DNA from: Saprospiraceae bacterium
GTDB lineage: Bacteria; Bacteroidota; Bacteroidia; Chitinophagales; Saprospiraceae
Reading direction: 5' to 3'
Length of the DNA stretch: 10,910 nt
Assembly (NCBI GenBank): GCA_027031145.1
Contig: JALVEG010000288.1
Span: 1 to 10,910, forward strand
Of this stretch, positions 1 to 5,982 are shown piece after piece. The translations under genes and the position numbers were made by a program. Under the pieces are notes generated by a model. That model saw only the letters and a program-made list of their open reading frames with translations. It was not told where the DNA came from and searched no databases. How positions within the stretch are numbered: the first letter of the stretch is position 1; every line of letters starts with the position of its first letter.

Positions 1-507
1 ATCAGTTTTCTTTTAGCTTTTTATATTGATAGATGGTATTTACTTTTAGGAGTAGCCGGATTTTTTATTAGTTGGTTTGGAGATTCACTGGACGGGAGAA
101 TAGCCTATTACAGAAACAAACCGAGAAAATGGTATGGATCTGTTTTGGATTTGACAGTTGACTGGATAAGCACTATTTTTATAGGTTTGGGTTTTATGAT
201 CTATATCAATAATCAATATTATTTGCTTGGATATGCTTTTGTGGTTTTATATGGATGGGAGATGATCACAACCTTGTTGAGATACAAAATTACCGGTAAA
301 TATTCTATTGATTCCGGTCTTTTTGGTCCAACTGAGGTCAGAATACTAATTTCAATACTTTTAATAATTGAAATTTTCATATCCGGCTCTATTATTTATT
401 TAGCAGGAATAATGATCACGGGATTATTGATTTTCAATATCATTGACTTCATAAAATTACTCAGACTGGCAGATGCAAGGGATATTAGAGAAAGACAAAA
501 CAGGTAA
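1..507 (+). CDS. CDP-alcohol phosphatidyltransferase family protein (5'-truncated by window)
   Basis: The reading frame is open from base 1, so the N-terminus lies outside the window; 168 residues are visible. The family motif D-x2-D-G-x2-A-R-x8/9-G-x3-D-x3-D is present at visible residues 28-54: D28, D31, G32, A35, G46, D50 and D54. The four Asp bind the metal and the CDP-alcohol. The usual Arg after A35 is Tyr here. The rest is hydrophobic, with about four to five membrane segments, as expected for an inner-membrane enzyme that transfers a phosphoalcohol from a CDP-lipid or to a lipid acceptor. The substrate cannot be told from the sequence. The stop codon is followed directly by the ATG of the GtrA-like gene, so the two are surely co-transcribed and may act in the same lipid or glycolipid pathway (inference). 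An internal ATG at 145 lies inside the catalytic motif and is not the start. Confidence 0.85.
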   Translation: MSFLLAFYIDRWYLLLGVAGFFISWFGDSLDGRIAYYRNKPRKWYGSVLDLTVDWISTIFIGLGFMIYINNQYYLLGYAFVVLYGWEMITTLLRYKITGKYSIDSGLFGPTEVRILISILLIIEIFISGSIIYLAGIMITGLLIFNIIDFIKLLRLADARDIRERQNR

Positions 508-924
508 ATGCACAAAAAATACTTAAGGGATATAATCATTTTTCTTAAAGCCCAGGTTTCTTCTCTTTTAGGGGGAATTGTCGATTATGTCACTATGGTA
601 TTTTTTACTGAAATCTTTAATATTCATTATACTATTTCCATTGCAATCGGAGGAATTGTAGGTGCTGTGGTAAATTTTTTAATCAATAAAAACTGGACTT
701 TTAAATCAGGGAGAAGGTACTTAAACACTTCTTTTAGCCAGTTATTGAAATTTGTCATAGTAGTCCTCAATAGCATCCTTTTAAAAGCTTCGGGGACTTA
801 TTTTATAACAAATTATTTGAGTTTAGACTACAAAATAAGCAGGATAATAATAGACCTTATAGTATCACTGGGATTCAATTTTACTCTGCAAAAAAAATGG
901 GTATTTAAAAAAGTGAAAAAATGA
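508..924 (+). CDS. GtrA family membrane protein
   Basis: A 138-residue protein with about four transmembrane helices, the usual size and layout of the GtrA/DPMS3-like family. These small proteins are thought to help flip or present polyprenyl-linked sugars. Visible signs are the N-terminal F-L-K-A-Q-x-S-S-L-x-G-G-x-V-D-Y stretch (residues 12-27), the motif N-F-L-I-N-K-N-W-T-F (56-65) and a second copy of the same theme, N-F-T-L-Q-K-K-W-V-F, at 124-133. This shows the two-repeat structure of the family. The start codon follows the upstream stop with no gap, implying translational coupling. The gene ends 9 bp before the convergent folP stop, with no hairpin terminator between them. The family assignment is firm; the glycolipid substrate is unknown. 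Confidence 0.85.
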   Translation: MHKKYLRDIIIFLKAQVSSLLGGIVDYVTMVFFTEIFNIHYTISIAIGGIVGAVVNFLINKNWTFKSGRRYLNTSFSQLLKFVIVVLNSILLKASGTYFITNYLSLDYKISRIIIDLIVSLGFNFTLQKKWVFKKVKK

Positions 925-933
925 AATGTACTC

Positions 934-1758
934 TCAGGCATTCTTTAATTTTTCCATCAATGCCACTACTTCCACCGCTTCTTTCACATCGTGAACTCTG
1001 AGTATTTTTGCTCCTTTGAGAAGAGCTATGGAATGCATGGCTGTTGTTGCATTCAGACTTTCTTCCGGAGTAATGTCCAACACTTTATACAGCATTGATT
1101 TTCTTGAAATACCAACCAAAACCGGAATTTCAAGTATTTTGAATACATCAAGATCTTTCAACAATTTGTAATTGTCATCTATAGTTTTTCCAAATCCAAA
1201 TCCGGGATCTGCAATTAGTTTTTCAATACCTTTAGATTTGAGAAATCTTATTTTTTTAAACATAAATTTCAGTACATCACTGACAACATTTTCATACTTT
1301 GGATCATTTTGCATATTTTCAGGAATCCCTTTCATGTGCATAAAAATATACGGCACATCATATCCGGCTACCACATCCAATATATCTTCATCCAAATTGC
1401 CTGCACTGATATCATTAATAATATCCGCTCCGTTATCCAGAGAGATATCAGCTATTTTTGACCTGAAAGTATCTATGGAAATAATTATGTCAGGAAATCT
1501 TTTTCTTAGTTCTGTCAAAACGGGAATAACTCTTTCTTTTTCTTCATCATAAGCAACAAATTTTGCTCCCGGTCTGGATGACATTCCTCCGATATCGATA
1601 ATATCAGCTCCTTCTTTCAACATTCTTTCTGTTGCTTTTACAGCTTCATCAAGTGTACTAAATCGACTGTTGCTGTAAAAAGAATCCGGAGTAACATTCA
1701 GAATACCCATAATTGCCGGTTTAGTGAAATTCAAATCCAAAATATCTTTCCTCTGCAT
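934..1758 (-). CDS. folP: Dihydropteroate synthase
   Basis: The 274-residue product is the normal size for DHPS, a cytosolic TIM-barrel enzyme. It condenses 6-hydroxymethyl-7,8-dihydropterin pyrophosphate with p-aminobenzoate to give dihydropteroate, and is the sulfonamide target. All the signature elements are visible in order: G-I-L-N-V-T-P-D-S-F (residues 18-27), the D-I-G-G-x-S-S-R-P-G-A loop (55-65), S-I-D-T-F-R-S (94-100), N-D-I (115-117), M-H-M-K-G (140-144), D-P-G-F-G-F-G-K-T (184-192), the G-I-S-R-K-S phosphate loop (216-221) and the terminal R-V-H-D-V (254-258). No key residue is missing. The start lies 2 bp after the kinase stop on the same strand, so it is the second gene of a two-gene operon. 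PabB and PabC, which make its p-aminobenzoate substrate, are encoded about 6 kb away on the other strand. Confidence 0.97.
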   Translation of the reverse strand: MQRKDILDLNFTKPAIMGILNVTPDSFYSNSRFSTLDEAVKATERMLKEGADIIDIGGMSSRPGAKFVAYDEEKERVIPVLTELRKRFPDIIISIDTFRSKIADISLDNGADIINDISAGNLDEDILDVVAGYDVPYIFMHMKGIPENMQNDPKYENVVSDVLKFMFKKIRFLKSKGIEKLIADPGFGFGKTIDDNYKLLKDLDVFKILEIPVLVGISRKSMLYKVLDITPEESLNATTAMHSIALLKGAKILRVHDVKEAVEVVALMEKLKNA

Positions 1759-1760
1759 AA

Positions 1761-2417
1761 TTACTTTTTCTCTTTTTTCTCATCTGAAAACAGTCCGAAT
1801 AATTTTGCATCGATTTTCTCGATAACTTCCCCCAAATGTTCCCTGTTATTCAGAAAATCTTTATTATTGATGTCCAATACCAACAAATTGCCAAGATCAT
1901 AATTATCTATCCAATCATTATATTTTTGATTTAGTTTTTTTAAATAATCCAGGTTGATCTTGCCTTCATAAGTTCTTCCTCTTTCCTGAATATGATCAAC
2001 CAAAGTAGGAATATCTGCTTTTAAGTAAATCAAAAGATCCGGAGCCTGAACAAATTTTGACATTAAATTAAACAGGGAAATATAATTCTCAAAATCCCTT
2101 TTTTCCATAAAACCCATCTCATAAAGATTGGGCGCAAATATCTTGGCATCCTCATAGATAGTTCTGTCTTGTACAACAGTATGTTCCCCTTCCCTTATCT
2201 CATTTACCTGTTGAAAGCGGCTATTTAAAAAATAAATCTGTAAATTGAAAGACCATCTGGACATATCAGCATAAAAATTTTCCAAATACGGATTTATCGT
2301 AATATCTTCATATAAAACTTTCCAGTTATAATGCCTGGACAGCAAACTTGATAATGTTGTTTTACCGGCACCTATATTTCCGGCAACAGCTATATGTTTA
2401 ACTTTTTGTAAACTCAT
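1761..2417 (-). CDS. Deoxynucleoside kinase
   Basis: A 218-residue protein of the dNK/dGK family, cytosolic enzymes that phosphorylate deoxynucleosides for nucleotide salvage. Visible motifs are the P-loop G-N-I-G-A-G-K-T at residues 13-20, the catalytic Glu in Y-E-D (36-38), the D-R-T motif (84-86), which reads D-R-T-I-Y-E-D, and the arginine-rich lid E-R-G-R-T-Y-E (145-151). Some homologues have been annotated as HPPK-associated kinases because they sit beside folate genes, and here the gene is 2 bp upstream of folP. Whether it prefers deoxyadenosine, deoxyguanosine or pyrimidines cannot be read from the motifs. The charged Lys/Glu tail is short and family-neutral. It is the first gene of the operon, and its promoter must lie in the 250-bp divergent region shared with the sigma factor gene. 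Confidence 0.9.
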   Translation of the reverse strand: MSLQKVKHIAVAGNIGAGKTTLSSLLSRHYNWKVLYEDITINPYLENFYADMSRWSFNLQIYFLNSRFQQVNEIREGEHTVVQDRTIYEDAKIFAPNLYEMGFMEKRDFENYISLFNLMSKFVQAPDLLIYLKADIPTLVDHIQERGRTYEGKINLDYLKKLNQKYNDWIDNYDLGNLLVLDINNKDFLNNREHLGEVIEKIDAKLFGLFSDEKKEKK

Positions 2418-2503
2418 ATTTATTTATTTCATGTGTTTAAATTTTTTTTGTTTAATTTAAGATGCAAAAAAAATTCCGCACCCATGGAACCACTTCGTTC
2501 TCT

Positions 2504-2556
2504 CATAAATTTTATTAATCATACACCTGTGTATTTTATGATTAATAAAATTCATG
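2504..2556. repeat. Long palindrome in the divergent intergenic region
   Basis: Two arms, 2504-2522 and 2538-2556, pair over 18 of 19 positions, and the inner 15 bp (2508-2522 with 2538-2552) are perfect. The loop is 15 nt and contains ACACCTGTGT, itself palindromic. The element lies between the divergent kinase and sigma factor genes, about 70 bp upstream of the sigma -7 box. It could be a cruciform or operator site, or a dispersed palindromic repeat. It has no poly-T run typical of a terminator on either side, and no gene reads towards it. Confidence 0.75.
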
Positions 2557-2627
2557 CTCGTTTCATATAAATTATCTGCTAATATAAAAATTATTATTTC
2601 AAGACAGTAATTTCTATTAATTTTAAT

Positions 2628-2635
2628 TATATTTG
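2628..2635 (+). promoter_or_regulatory. Candidate -7 box of the sigma factor gene
   Basis: TATATTTG matches the Bacteroidota -7 consensus TAnnTTTG exactly and lies 33 bp before the sigma factor ATG, giving a short leader. No clear TTG/TTTG -33 element is seen at the usual 19-21 bp upstream spacing, so the call rests on one half of the promoter. Confidence 0.55.
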
Positions 2636-2668
2636 TACCAATAAAGATAATTTTTATTTCAAAATCCC

Positions 2669-3274
2669 ATGACGGAAAGGAAAAATCCCATATCAAGAGA
2701 ACAAAAAATTGAAATTTTTGAAAGAGAATTTCTTCCTCATATCGAAGCATTAAAAACTTTTGCTTTTTACCTTACATATGATGAAGATGAAGCAAATGAT
2801 CTTGTTCAGGATACATATTTAAAAGCATTTAGATTTATTGAAAAATACGATAAGGGAACTAATGCCAAAGCCTGGTTGTTTAAGATATTGAAGAATGCTT
2901 ATATAAATGAGTACAGAAAGAAAAGTAAGCAACCGGATAAAGTGGATTTTGATGAGGTAATAAATTATCATGAGAGTGATGACCTGGCTCAGAATAAATA
3001 TTTTGATTTGCAGGAAGAGATAGTGGAAAATATGATGGGTGATGAAATTACAAGAGCGTTAAATTCATTACCTTCTGAATTCAGAACAGTAATATTATTG
3101 GCGGATATTGAGAATTTTTCATATAAAGAAATGGCAAAAATTCTTGATATACCGGTCGGGACAGTCCGTTCAAGGCTATTCAGAGCCCGAAATATGTTAA
3201 AAGAATTATTAAAAAAATATGCTCTTTCTCTGGGATATAAAGATTACAGAGGACATAATAAAGAAGAAGAATAA
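2669..3274 (+). CDS. ECF-type RNA polymerase sigma factor (RpoE/SigH-like)
   Basis: A 201-residue sigma-70 family factor of the extracytoplasmic-function type, with only regions 2 and 4. Region 2 covers about residues 16-85 and includes the core-binding/-10 recognition stretch D-E-A-N-D-L-V-Q-D-T-Y-L-K-A-F (positions 40-54) and A-W-L-F-K-I-L-K-N (68-76). Region 4 covers about 122-185, with L-N-S-L-P-S-E-F-R (131-139) and the helix-turn-helix S-Y-K-E-M-A-K-I-L-D-I-P-V-G-T-V-R-S-R-L (151-170). The overall form resembles SigH/SigR-type factors, which are commonly followed by a small anti-sigma gene; a 76-residue gene does follow 30 bp downstream. The start was chosen at the first ATG, just after a good -7 box. 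The inducing signal is unknown. The envelope genes that follow are possible targets, but this is only inferred from position. Confidence 0.93.
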   Translation: MTERKNPISREQKIEIFEREFLPHIEALKTFAFYLTYDEDEANDLVQDTYLKAFRFIEKYDKGTNAKAWLFKILKNAYINEYRKKSKQPDKVDFDEVINYHESDDLAQNKYFDLQEEIVENMMGDEITRALNSLPSEFRTVILLADIENFSYKEMAKILDIPVGTVRSRLFRARNMLKELLKKYALSLGYKDYRGHNKEEE

Positions 3275-3304
3275 ATATAAATTGATAATTGAAAACCTAA
3301 GGCG

Positions 3305-3535
3305 ATGATTGAAAAAAACAATGCATTAAATTTTATCAACAGAGTCCATGAATATCTGGACAATGCTTTATCGGAAAATGAAAGTTCACAATTTATCAAG
3401 ACCATCCACAATGATCCTGCATTATTAGCCATCTTAAACAGAGAGCGAAATATGCGAACTTTTATGAAAAATAATCTTGAAAGAAAAACCGTTGAAAATA
3501 AATTCATCGAATCCATAAAGGGTCAATTATACTAA
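3305..3535 (+). CDS. Small protein, probable cysteine-free anti-sigma factor
   Basis: A soluble 76-residue protein encoded 30 bp after the ECF sigma gene on the same strand. It is mostly helical and charged. Its pattern (H-E-Y-L-D-N-A-L-S-x-N-E-x-x-x-F, residues 15-30, then I-H-N-D-P-x-L, then R-x-x-x-x-R-x-F) follows the layout of the small zinc-binding anti-sigma domain: an N-terminal helix, 'yLDgeLs..e...f', then the H-x3-C-x2-C region, then a charged helix. There is no cysteine at all. The His at 35 is kept, but the metal-binding cysteines are replaced. If it is the anti-sigma factor it cannot sense redox through a zinc-thiolate switch as RsrA does. AAGG 4 bp before the ATG gives a weak Shine-Dalgarno match. 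The sequence is too short for a firm family call; the role rests on position and pattern. Confidence 0.6.
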   Translation: MIEKNNALNFINRVHEYLDNALSENESSQFIKTIHNDPALLAILNRERNMRTFMKNNLERKTVENKFIESIKGQLY

Positions 3536-3779
3536 TATTTACTTCAATTTATATAGTGTCTGCACAAAAACAAACTATTTTTGTAAGGATTCACTCCTGA
3601 TTCCGACATTTAATAAAGTATATTGTGGTTAAAATTGTTTCCATTTTTGTAAATATACGAGTTGTACTTTTACTAATAATATTTTTTGTCAATATTTGAC
3701 CAAACTATTATTTGATTTATTATTTTTATAACTAAAATGAAATATGCGAAGTAATATTTTGTTATACAATATTATTAAA

Positions 3780-4157
3780 ATGAATATTATGACAATTAAA
3801 TATTTAATCTCTTTTTTATCGATAATATTTTTAATTCTAATTTTGTCCTCTTGTGAACATAATTCTACAGGAATTGAAAATTTACCCGAGATGAGTTTTA
3901 GTAAAGATGTCTTACCTGTATTTCAAACAGGATGTGCAATCAGTGGATGCCATGATCAAAATACTGCTAAAGGGGACAGGATATATGATAGTTATCAAAA
4001 TATAATCAGAGACGTGCAAGCCGGAAATCCAGACGGTAGTAAAGCATATAAAATAATGTTTGACCCTTTTCAACCTATGCCTCCAAAGTCAGTTATTCCG
4101 GAACCTGACAGAATAAAAATAAGATTATGGATATTGCAGGGAGCGAAAGATAACTGA
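3780..4157 (+). CDS. c-type cytochrome-like lipoprotein with CX4CH heme motif
   Basis: The protein is a short lipoprotein. A hydrophobic signal ends in the lipobox L-S-S-C with Cys 25, so it is anchored to a membrane facing the periplasm or cell surface. The heme-binding motif is C52-A-I-S-G-C57-H58, a CX4CH spacing instead of the usual CX2CH. Such spacing is known for functional hemes in some cytochromes c3. A Met-Pro-Pro (100-102) downstream fits the distal Met ligand, and the end I-R-L-W-I-L-Q-G-A is the usual closing helix of these small domains. An earlier in-frame ATG at 3744 would add 12 residues ahead of the signal peptide, and ATG 3789 would drop three; 3780 gives the most natural signal. 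It is the first of an envelope set with a second cytochrome, DUF5777 and YceI. Electron partners are unknown. Confidence 0.8.
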   Translation: MNIMTIKYLISFLSIIFLILILSSCEHNSTGIENLPEMSFSKDVLPVFQTGCAISGCHDQNTAKGDRIYDSYQNIIRDVQAGNPDGSKAYKIMFDPFQPMPPKSVIPEPDRIKIRLWILQGAKDN

Positions 4158-4216
4158 ATACGTGGTTGATTAGTCCGGTTAAGTTAATAGGAATTGGATT
4201 GATGGAGATTGGGAAA

Positions 4217-4318
4217 TGGAGAGAGGGAGAGACGGAGAGAGGGAGAGACTGAGAGACGGAGAGGGAGAGACTTTGAGACGAAAAGATGGAGAGACTGGGA
4301 GACGGAGAGACAGGGAGA
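4217..4318 (+). repeat. Degenerate ~8-bp tandem repeat, consensus nGGAGAGA
   Basis: About thirteen consecutive units fit the pattern nGGAGAGA, for example TGGAGAGA, GGGAGAGA, CGGAGAGA, GGGAGAGA and CTGAGAGA. One unit is shortened to six bases at 4257-4262, and two are more diverged, CTTTGAGA (4271-4278) and CGAAAAGA (4279-4286). The first base of most units is C, G or T. The array is read by eye; a tandem-repeat program should refine its edges. Confidence 0.8.
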
Positions 4319-4330
4319 TGAGTAGTGAGT

Positions 4331-4390
4331 GGTGAGATTGAAGTAGATTGATGTAGATTGATAGAGATTGATTAAGATTGATTAAGATTG
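4331..4390 (+). repeat. Six tandem 10-bp units ending in AGATTG
   Basis: Six consecutive 10-bp units each end in AGATTG: GGTGAGATTG, AAGTAGATTG, ATGTAGATTG, ATAGAGATTG, ATTAAGATTG, ATTAAGATTG. The spacing is exact, close to one DNA helical turn. The last two units are identical, which suggests recent duplication by slippage. Part of the same motif (GATTGATGGAGATTGG) also precedes the 8-bp array near 4198-4212. Confidence 0.85.
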
Positions 4391-4478
4391 AAAGGAAATA
4401 AAAAAATGGTGAGATGAAGTTTTAAACTTTGAGTAATTAGAATTTGGTAATAATAATAATAAAAAAAAGAAAAAAAAT

Positions 4479-4856
4479 ATGAAAAAAATTATTTTTGTTT
4501 TTTCAATACTTATACTTGGATTGCAGGCATGCTATTATGATAGTGAAGAAGAATTGTATCCGTCTGTCGAAATAGGTTGTGATACCGTAAATGTTACTTT
4601 TTCAGCAACCGTCACAGGAATATTTTCTTCCAGATGTTATGGGTGTCACAGCAATGCAAACGCAAATTCTTATGGAGAAGGAATTAAACTGGAAGATTAT
4701 CAGGATGTGAAAAATGCAGCTGACGGAGGAAGACTTCTCGGTTCGATTAAACATGAACAGGGATATGCAGGAATGCCTATTGGCGCCTCTCAACTGGATG
4801 ATTGCAAAATATCACAAATAGAAGCATGGATTAATGCAGGTGCACCAAATAATTAA
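4479..4856 (+). CDS. c-type cytochrome-like lipoprotein with CX2CH heme motif
   Basis: A 125-residue lipoprotein. The signal peptide ends in the lipobox L-Q-A-C with Cys 18. A single covalent heme site C53-Y-G-C56-H57 follows I-F-S-S-R, and M99-P is the likely distal heme ligand. The protein ends with the helix I-S-Q-I-E-A-W-I-N-A-G-A-P-N-N, typical of small Bacteroidota cytochrome lipoproteins. Two more cysteines, C34 and C109, flank the heme domain and could form a disulfide. It shares the domain plan of the upstream cytochrome but has canonical heme spacing, so the two are probably paralogous or partner domains. The DUF5777 gene begins 22 bp later, pointing to co-transcription. It is probably an electron carrier on the membrane; its donor and acceptor are not evident here. 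Confidence 0.87.
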   Translation: MKKIIFVFSILILGLQACYYDSEEELYPSVEIGCDTVNVTFSATVTGIFSSRCYGCHSNANANSYGEGIKLEDYQDVKNAADGGRLLGSIKHEQGYAGMPIGASQLDDCKISQIEAWINAGAPNN

Positions 4857-4878
4857 CAAACAAAATGAAAAATTTAAA

Positions 4879-5763
4879 ATGAATAAAATATTTATATTTC
4901 TTGGATTGATTTTTATATCTTTTAGCGGTTTTTCTCAGGATATTGATGATCTGTTGGATTCAGAGTTATCTGTAACTAAAGAATATACAACTGCCACTTT
5001 CAAATCCACTCATATTATCAATAGTCATTCGGTAGCTCAGTTGAAAAAAAATCATCTTAATTTTATTATTTATCACAGGTTCGGTTCAATAAGTGGTGGG
5101 ATAAGTAAATTTTTCGGCATTGATAATGCCAATATGAGACTGGGATTTGAATACGCACTGAATGACTGGCTAACAATTGGAATAGGAAGAAGTAATTATG
5201 AAAAAAATTATGATGGATTTATCAAAGCCAGGTTATTAAGACAAAGCAAAGGTGGAAAATTTTCTTCACCGGTAACTTTGACATATTTAGCAAGCTCGGA
5301 AATATTTTCAAGACCATTTAATGACCCTAACAGGAAAAATTATTTTTCATCCAGATTAACATACGTACATCAGCTATTGATAGCAAGAAAGTTCAGCGAG
5401 AACCTTTCTCTTCAATTGATGCCGACTGTTGTTCATAAAAACCTTGTTAAAACAGTAACTCAAATGAATGATCTTCCTGCAATAGGAATTGGAGGAAGAT
5501 ACAAAATAACCAAAAGAATGGCTGTAACATTTGAATATTACAAATCAATAAGATTTTCCAATGAAGATATTCAATATCATGATCCGATTGGAATTGGTAT
5601 TGATATCGAAACCGGCGGGCATGTATTCCAACTCGTATTTTCCAATTCACCATTAATGCAGGAAGGAGGTTTTGTATATGGTGCTAATAATGATGATTTT
5701 TTCAAAGGGGATTTGCATTTTGGATTTAATATCACGAGAGTATTTTCATTTAATCACAACTAA
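4879..5763 (+). CDS. DUF5777 family beta-barrel protein
   Basis: This start gives 294 residues with a classic signal peptide ending F-S-G-F-S-Q near residue 20; an ATG 45 bp upstream overlaps the cytochrome gene and is less likely. The mature part begins D-I-D-D-L-L-D. It then shows family landmarks recalled from DUF5777: the F-x-I-Y-H-R-F-G, R-L-G-F-E-Y-A, T-I-G-I-G-R-S and Y-E-K-x-Y-D-G-F patterns, R-K-N-Y-F-S-S-R-L-T-Y-V-H-Q, I-E-T-G-G-H-V-F-Q-L and a final G-D-L-H-F-G-F-N-I-T-R-V-F. Alternating hydrophobic strands and the aromatic C-terminal end suggest an outer-membrane barrel. The family has no known biochemical role. Being 22 bp after a heme lipoprotein gene and upstream of a YceI gene suggests an envelope module that works with electron carriers (inference). 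Confidence 0.85.
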   Translation: MNKIFIFLGLIFISFSGFSQDIDDLLDSELSVTKEYTTATFKSTHIINSHSVAQLKKNHLNFIIYHRFGSISGGISKFFGIDNANMRLGFEYALNDWLTIGIGRSNYEKNYDGFIKARLLRQSKGGKFSSPVTLTYLASSEIFSRPFNDPNRKNYFSSRLTYVHQLLIARKFSENLSLQLMPTVVHKNLVKTVTQMNDLPAIGIGGRYKITKRMAVTFEYYKSIRFSNEDIQYHDPIGIGIDIETGGHVFQLVFSNSPLMQEGGFVYGANNDDFFKGDLHFGFNITRVFSFNHN

Positions 5764-5826
5764 ATATCATATTTCAATATTGAAAAATATGTAAATTTAA
5801 AATAAAATAAACTTATGAAATATATC

Positions 5827-5928
5827 TTTTTAACCACTTAGATCACTAAGAATTCACTTAGTTTTTCACTAAGAGAATAATTCTTAGTGATTTCTTAGTG
5901 TAACCTTAAGTGTTCTTAGTGGTAAAAA
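5827..5928. repeat. CACTWAG/CTTAGTG palindromic repeat cluster
   Basis: Four forward heptamers CACTTAG/CACTAAG (starts 5835, 5844, 5855, 5867) are followed by four reversed ones (CTTAGTG at 5883, 5894 and 5915; CTTAAGTG at 5905). The ends TTTTTAACCACT and AGTGGTAAAAA also pair. The whole 102 bp can therefore fold into one long imperfect hairpin on either strand. It sits after the DUF5777 stop and before yceI, where it could end or stabilise the upstream transcript. It looks like a dispersed REP-type element. Confidence 0.8.
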
Positions 5929-5982
5929 TACTCAGATAAGATAAGAAAATAAAATATTAATTGGTTACAAAATTATAAACAC

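Larger units (their letters stand above)
4158..4478. other. Intergenic stretch dominated by purine-rich tandem repeats
   Basis: The 321 bp between the two cytochrome genes hold no convincing gene. From about 4195 to 4400 the + strand is strongly purine-rich: 101 of the 120 bases from 4201 to 4320 are A or G. It contains two successive tandem-repeat arrays with unit lengths of about 8 and exactly 10 bp. Just before the next gene are five TAA triplets (4448-4462) followed by a poly-A/G run up to the ATG at 4479. That gene's promoter must lie within or after the repeats, unless it is read through from the first cytochrome gene. Confidence 0.8.

Noticed and set aside
1172..1552. 126-codon open frame on the + strand
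   Set aside because: It lies wholly inside folP on the opposite strand, and its composition mirrors that gene; it has no recognisable motif.
2457..2750. 97-codon open frame on the - strand across the divergent region
   Set aside because: It runs through the palindrome and into the start of the sigma factor gene; the peptide is low-complexity Ile/Phe-rich, as expected from AT-rich DNA.
3244..3516. 90-codon frame antisense to the small gene after the sigma factor
   Set aside because: The sense frame has the anti-sigma-like pattern and operon spacing; the antisense frame has neither.
3565..3583. CAAAAA/TTTTTG hairpin after the anti-sigma candidate as terminator; the right part also reads TATTTTTG
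   Set aside because: A 6-bp pure A/T stem is too weak for a terminator, and the TAnnTTTG match is about 200 bp from the next start with no -33 partner.
4217..4390. CRISPR-like array
   Set aside because: Units are 8-10 bp and contiguous, with no spacers or cas genes; this is a simple tandem repeat.
4602..4793. 63-codon antisense frame with cysteines
   Set aside because: It is the reverse of the heme lipoprotein coding sequence, which has a signal peptide, lipobox and heme motif.
5447..5653. 68-codon antisense frame
   Set aside because: It is inside the DUF5777 gene and has no supporting features.
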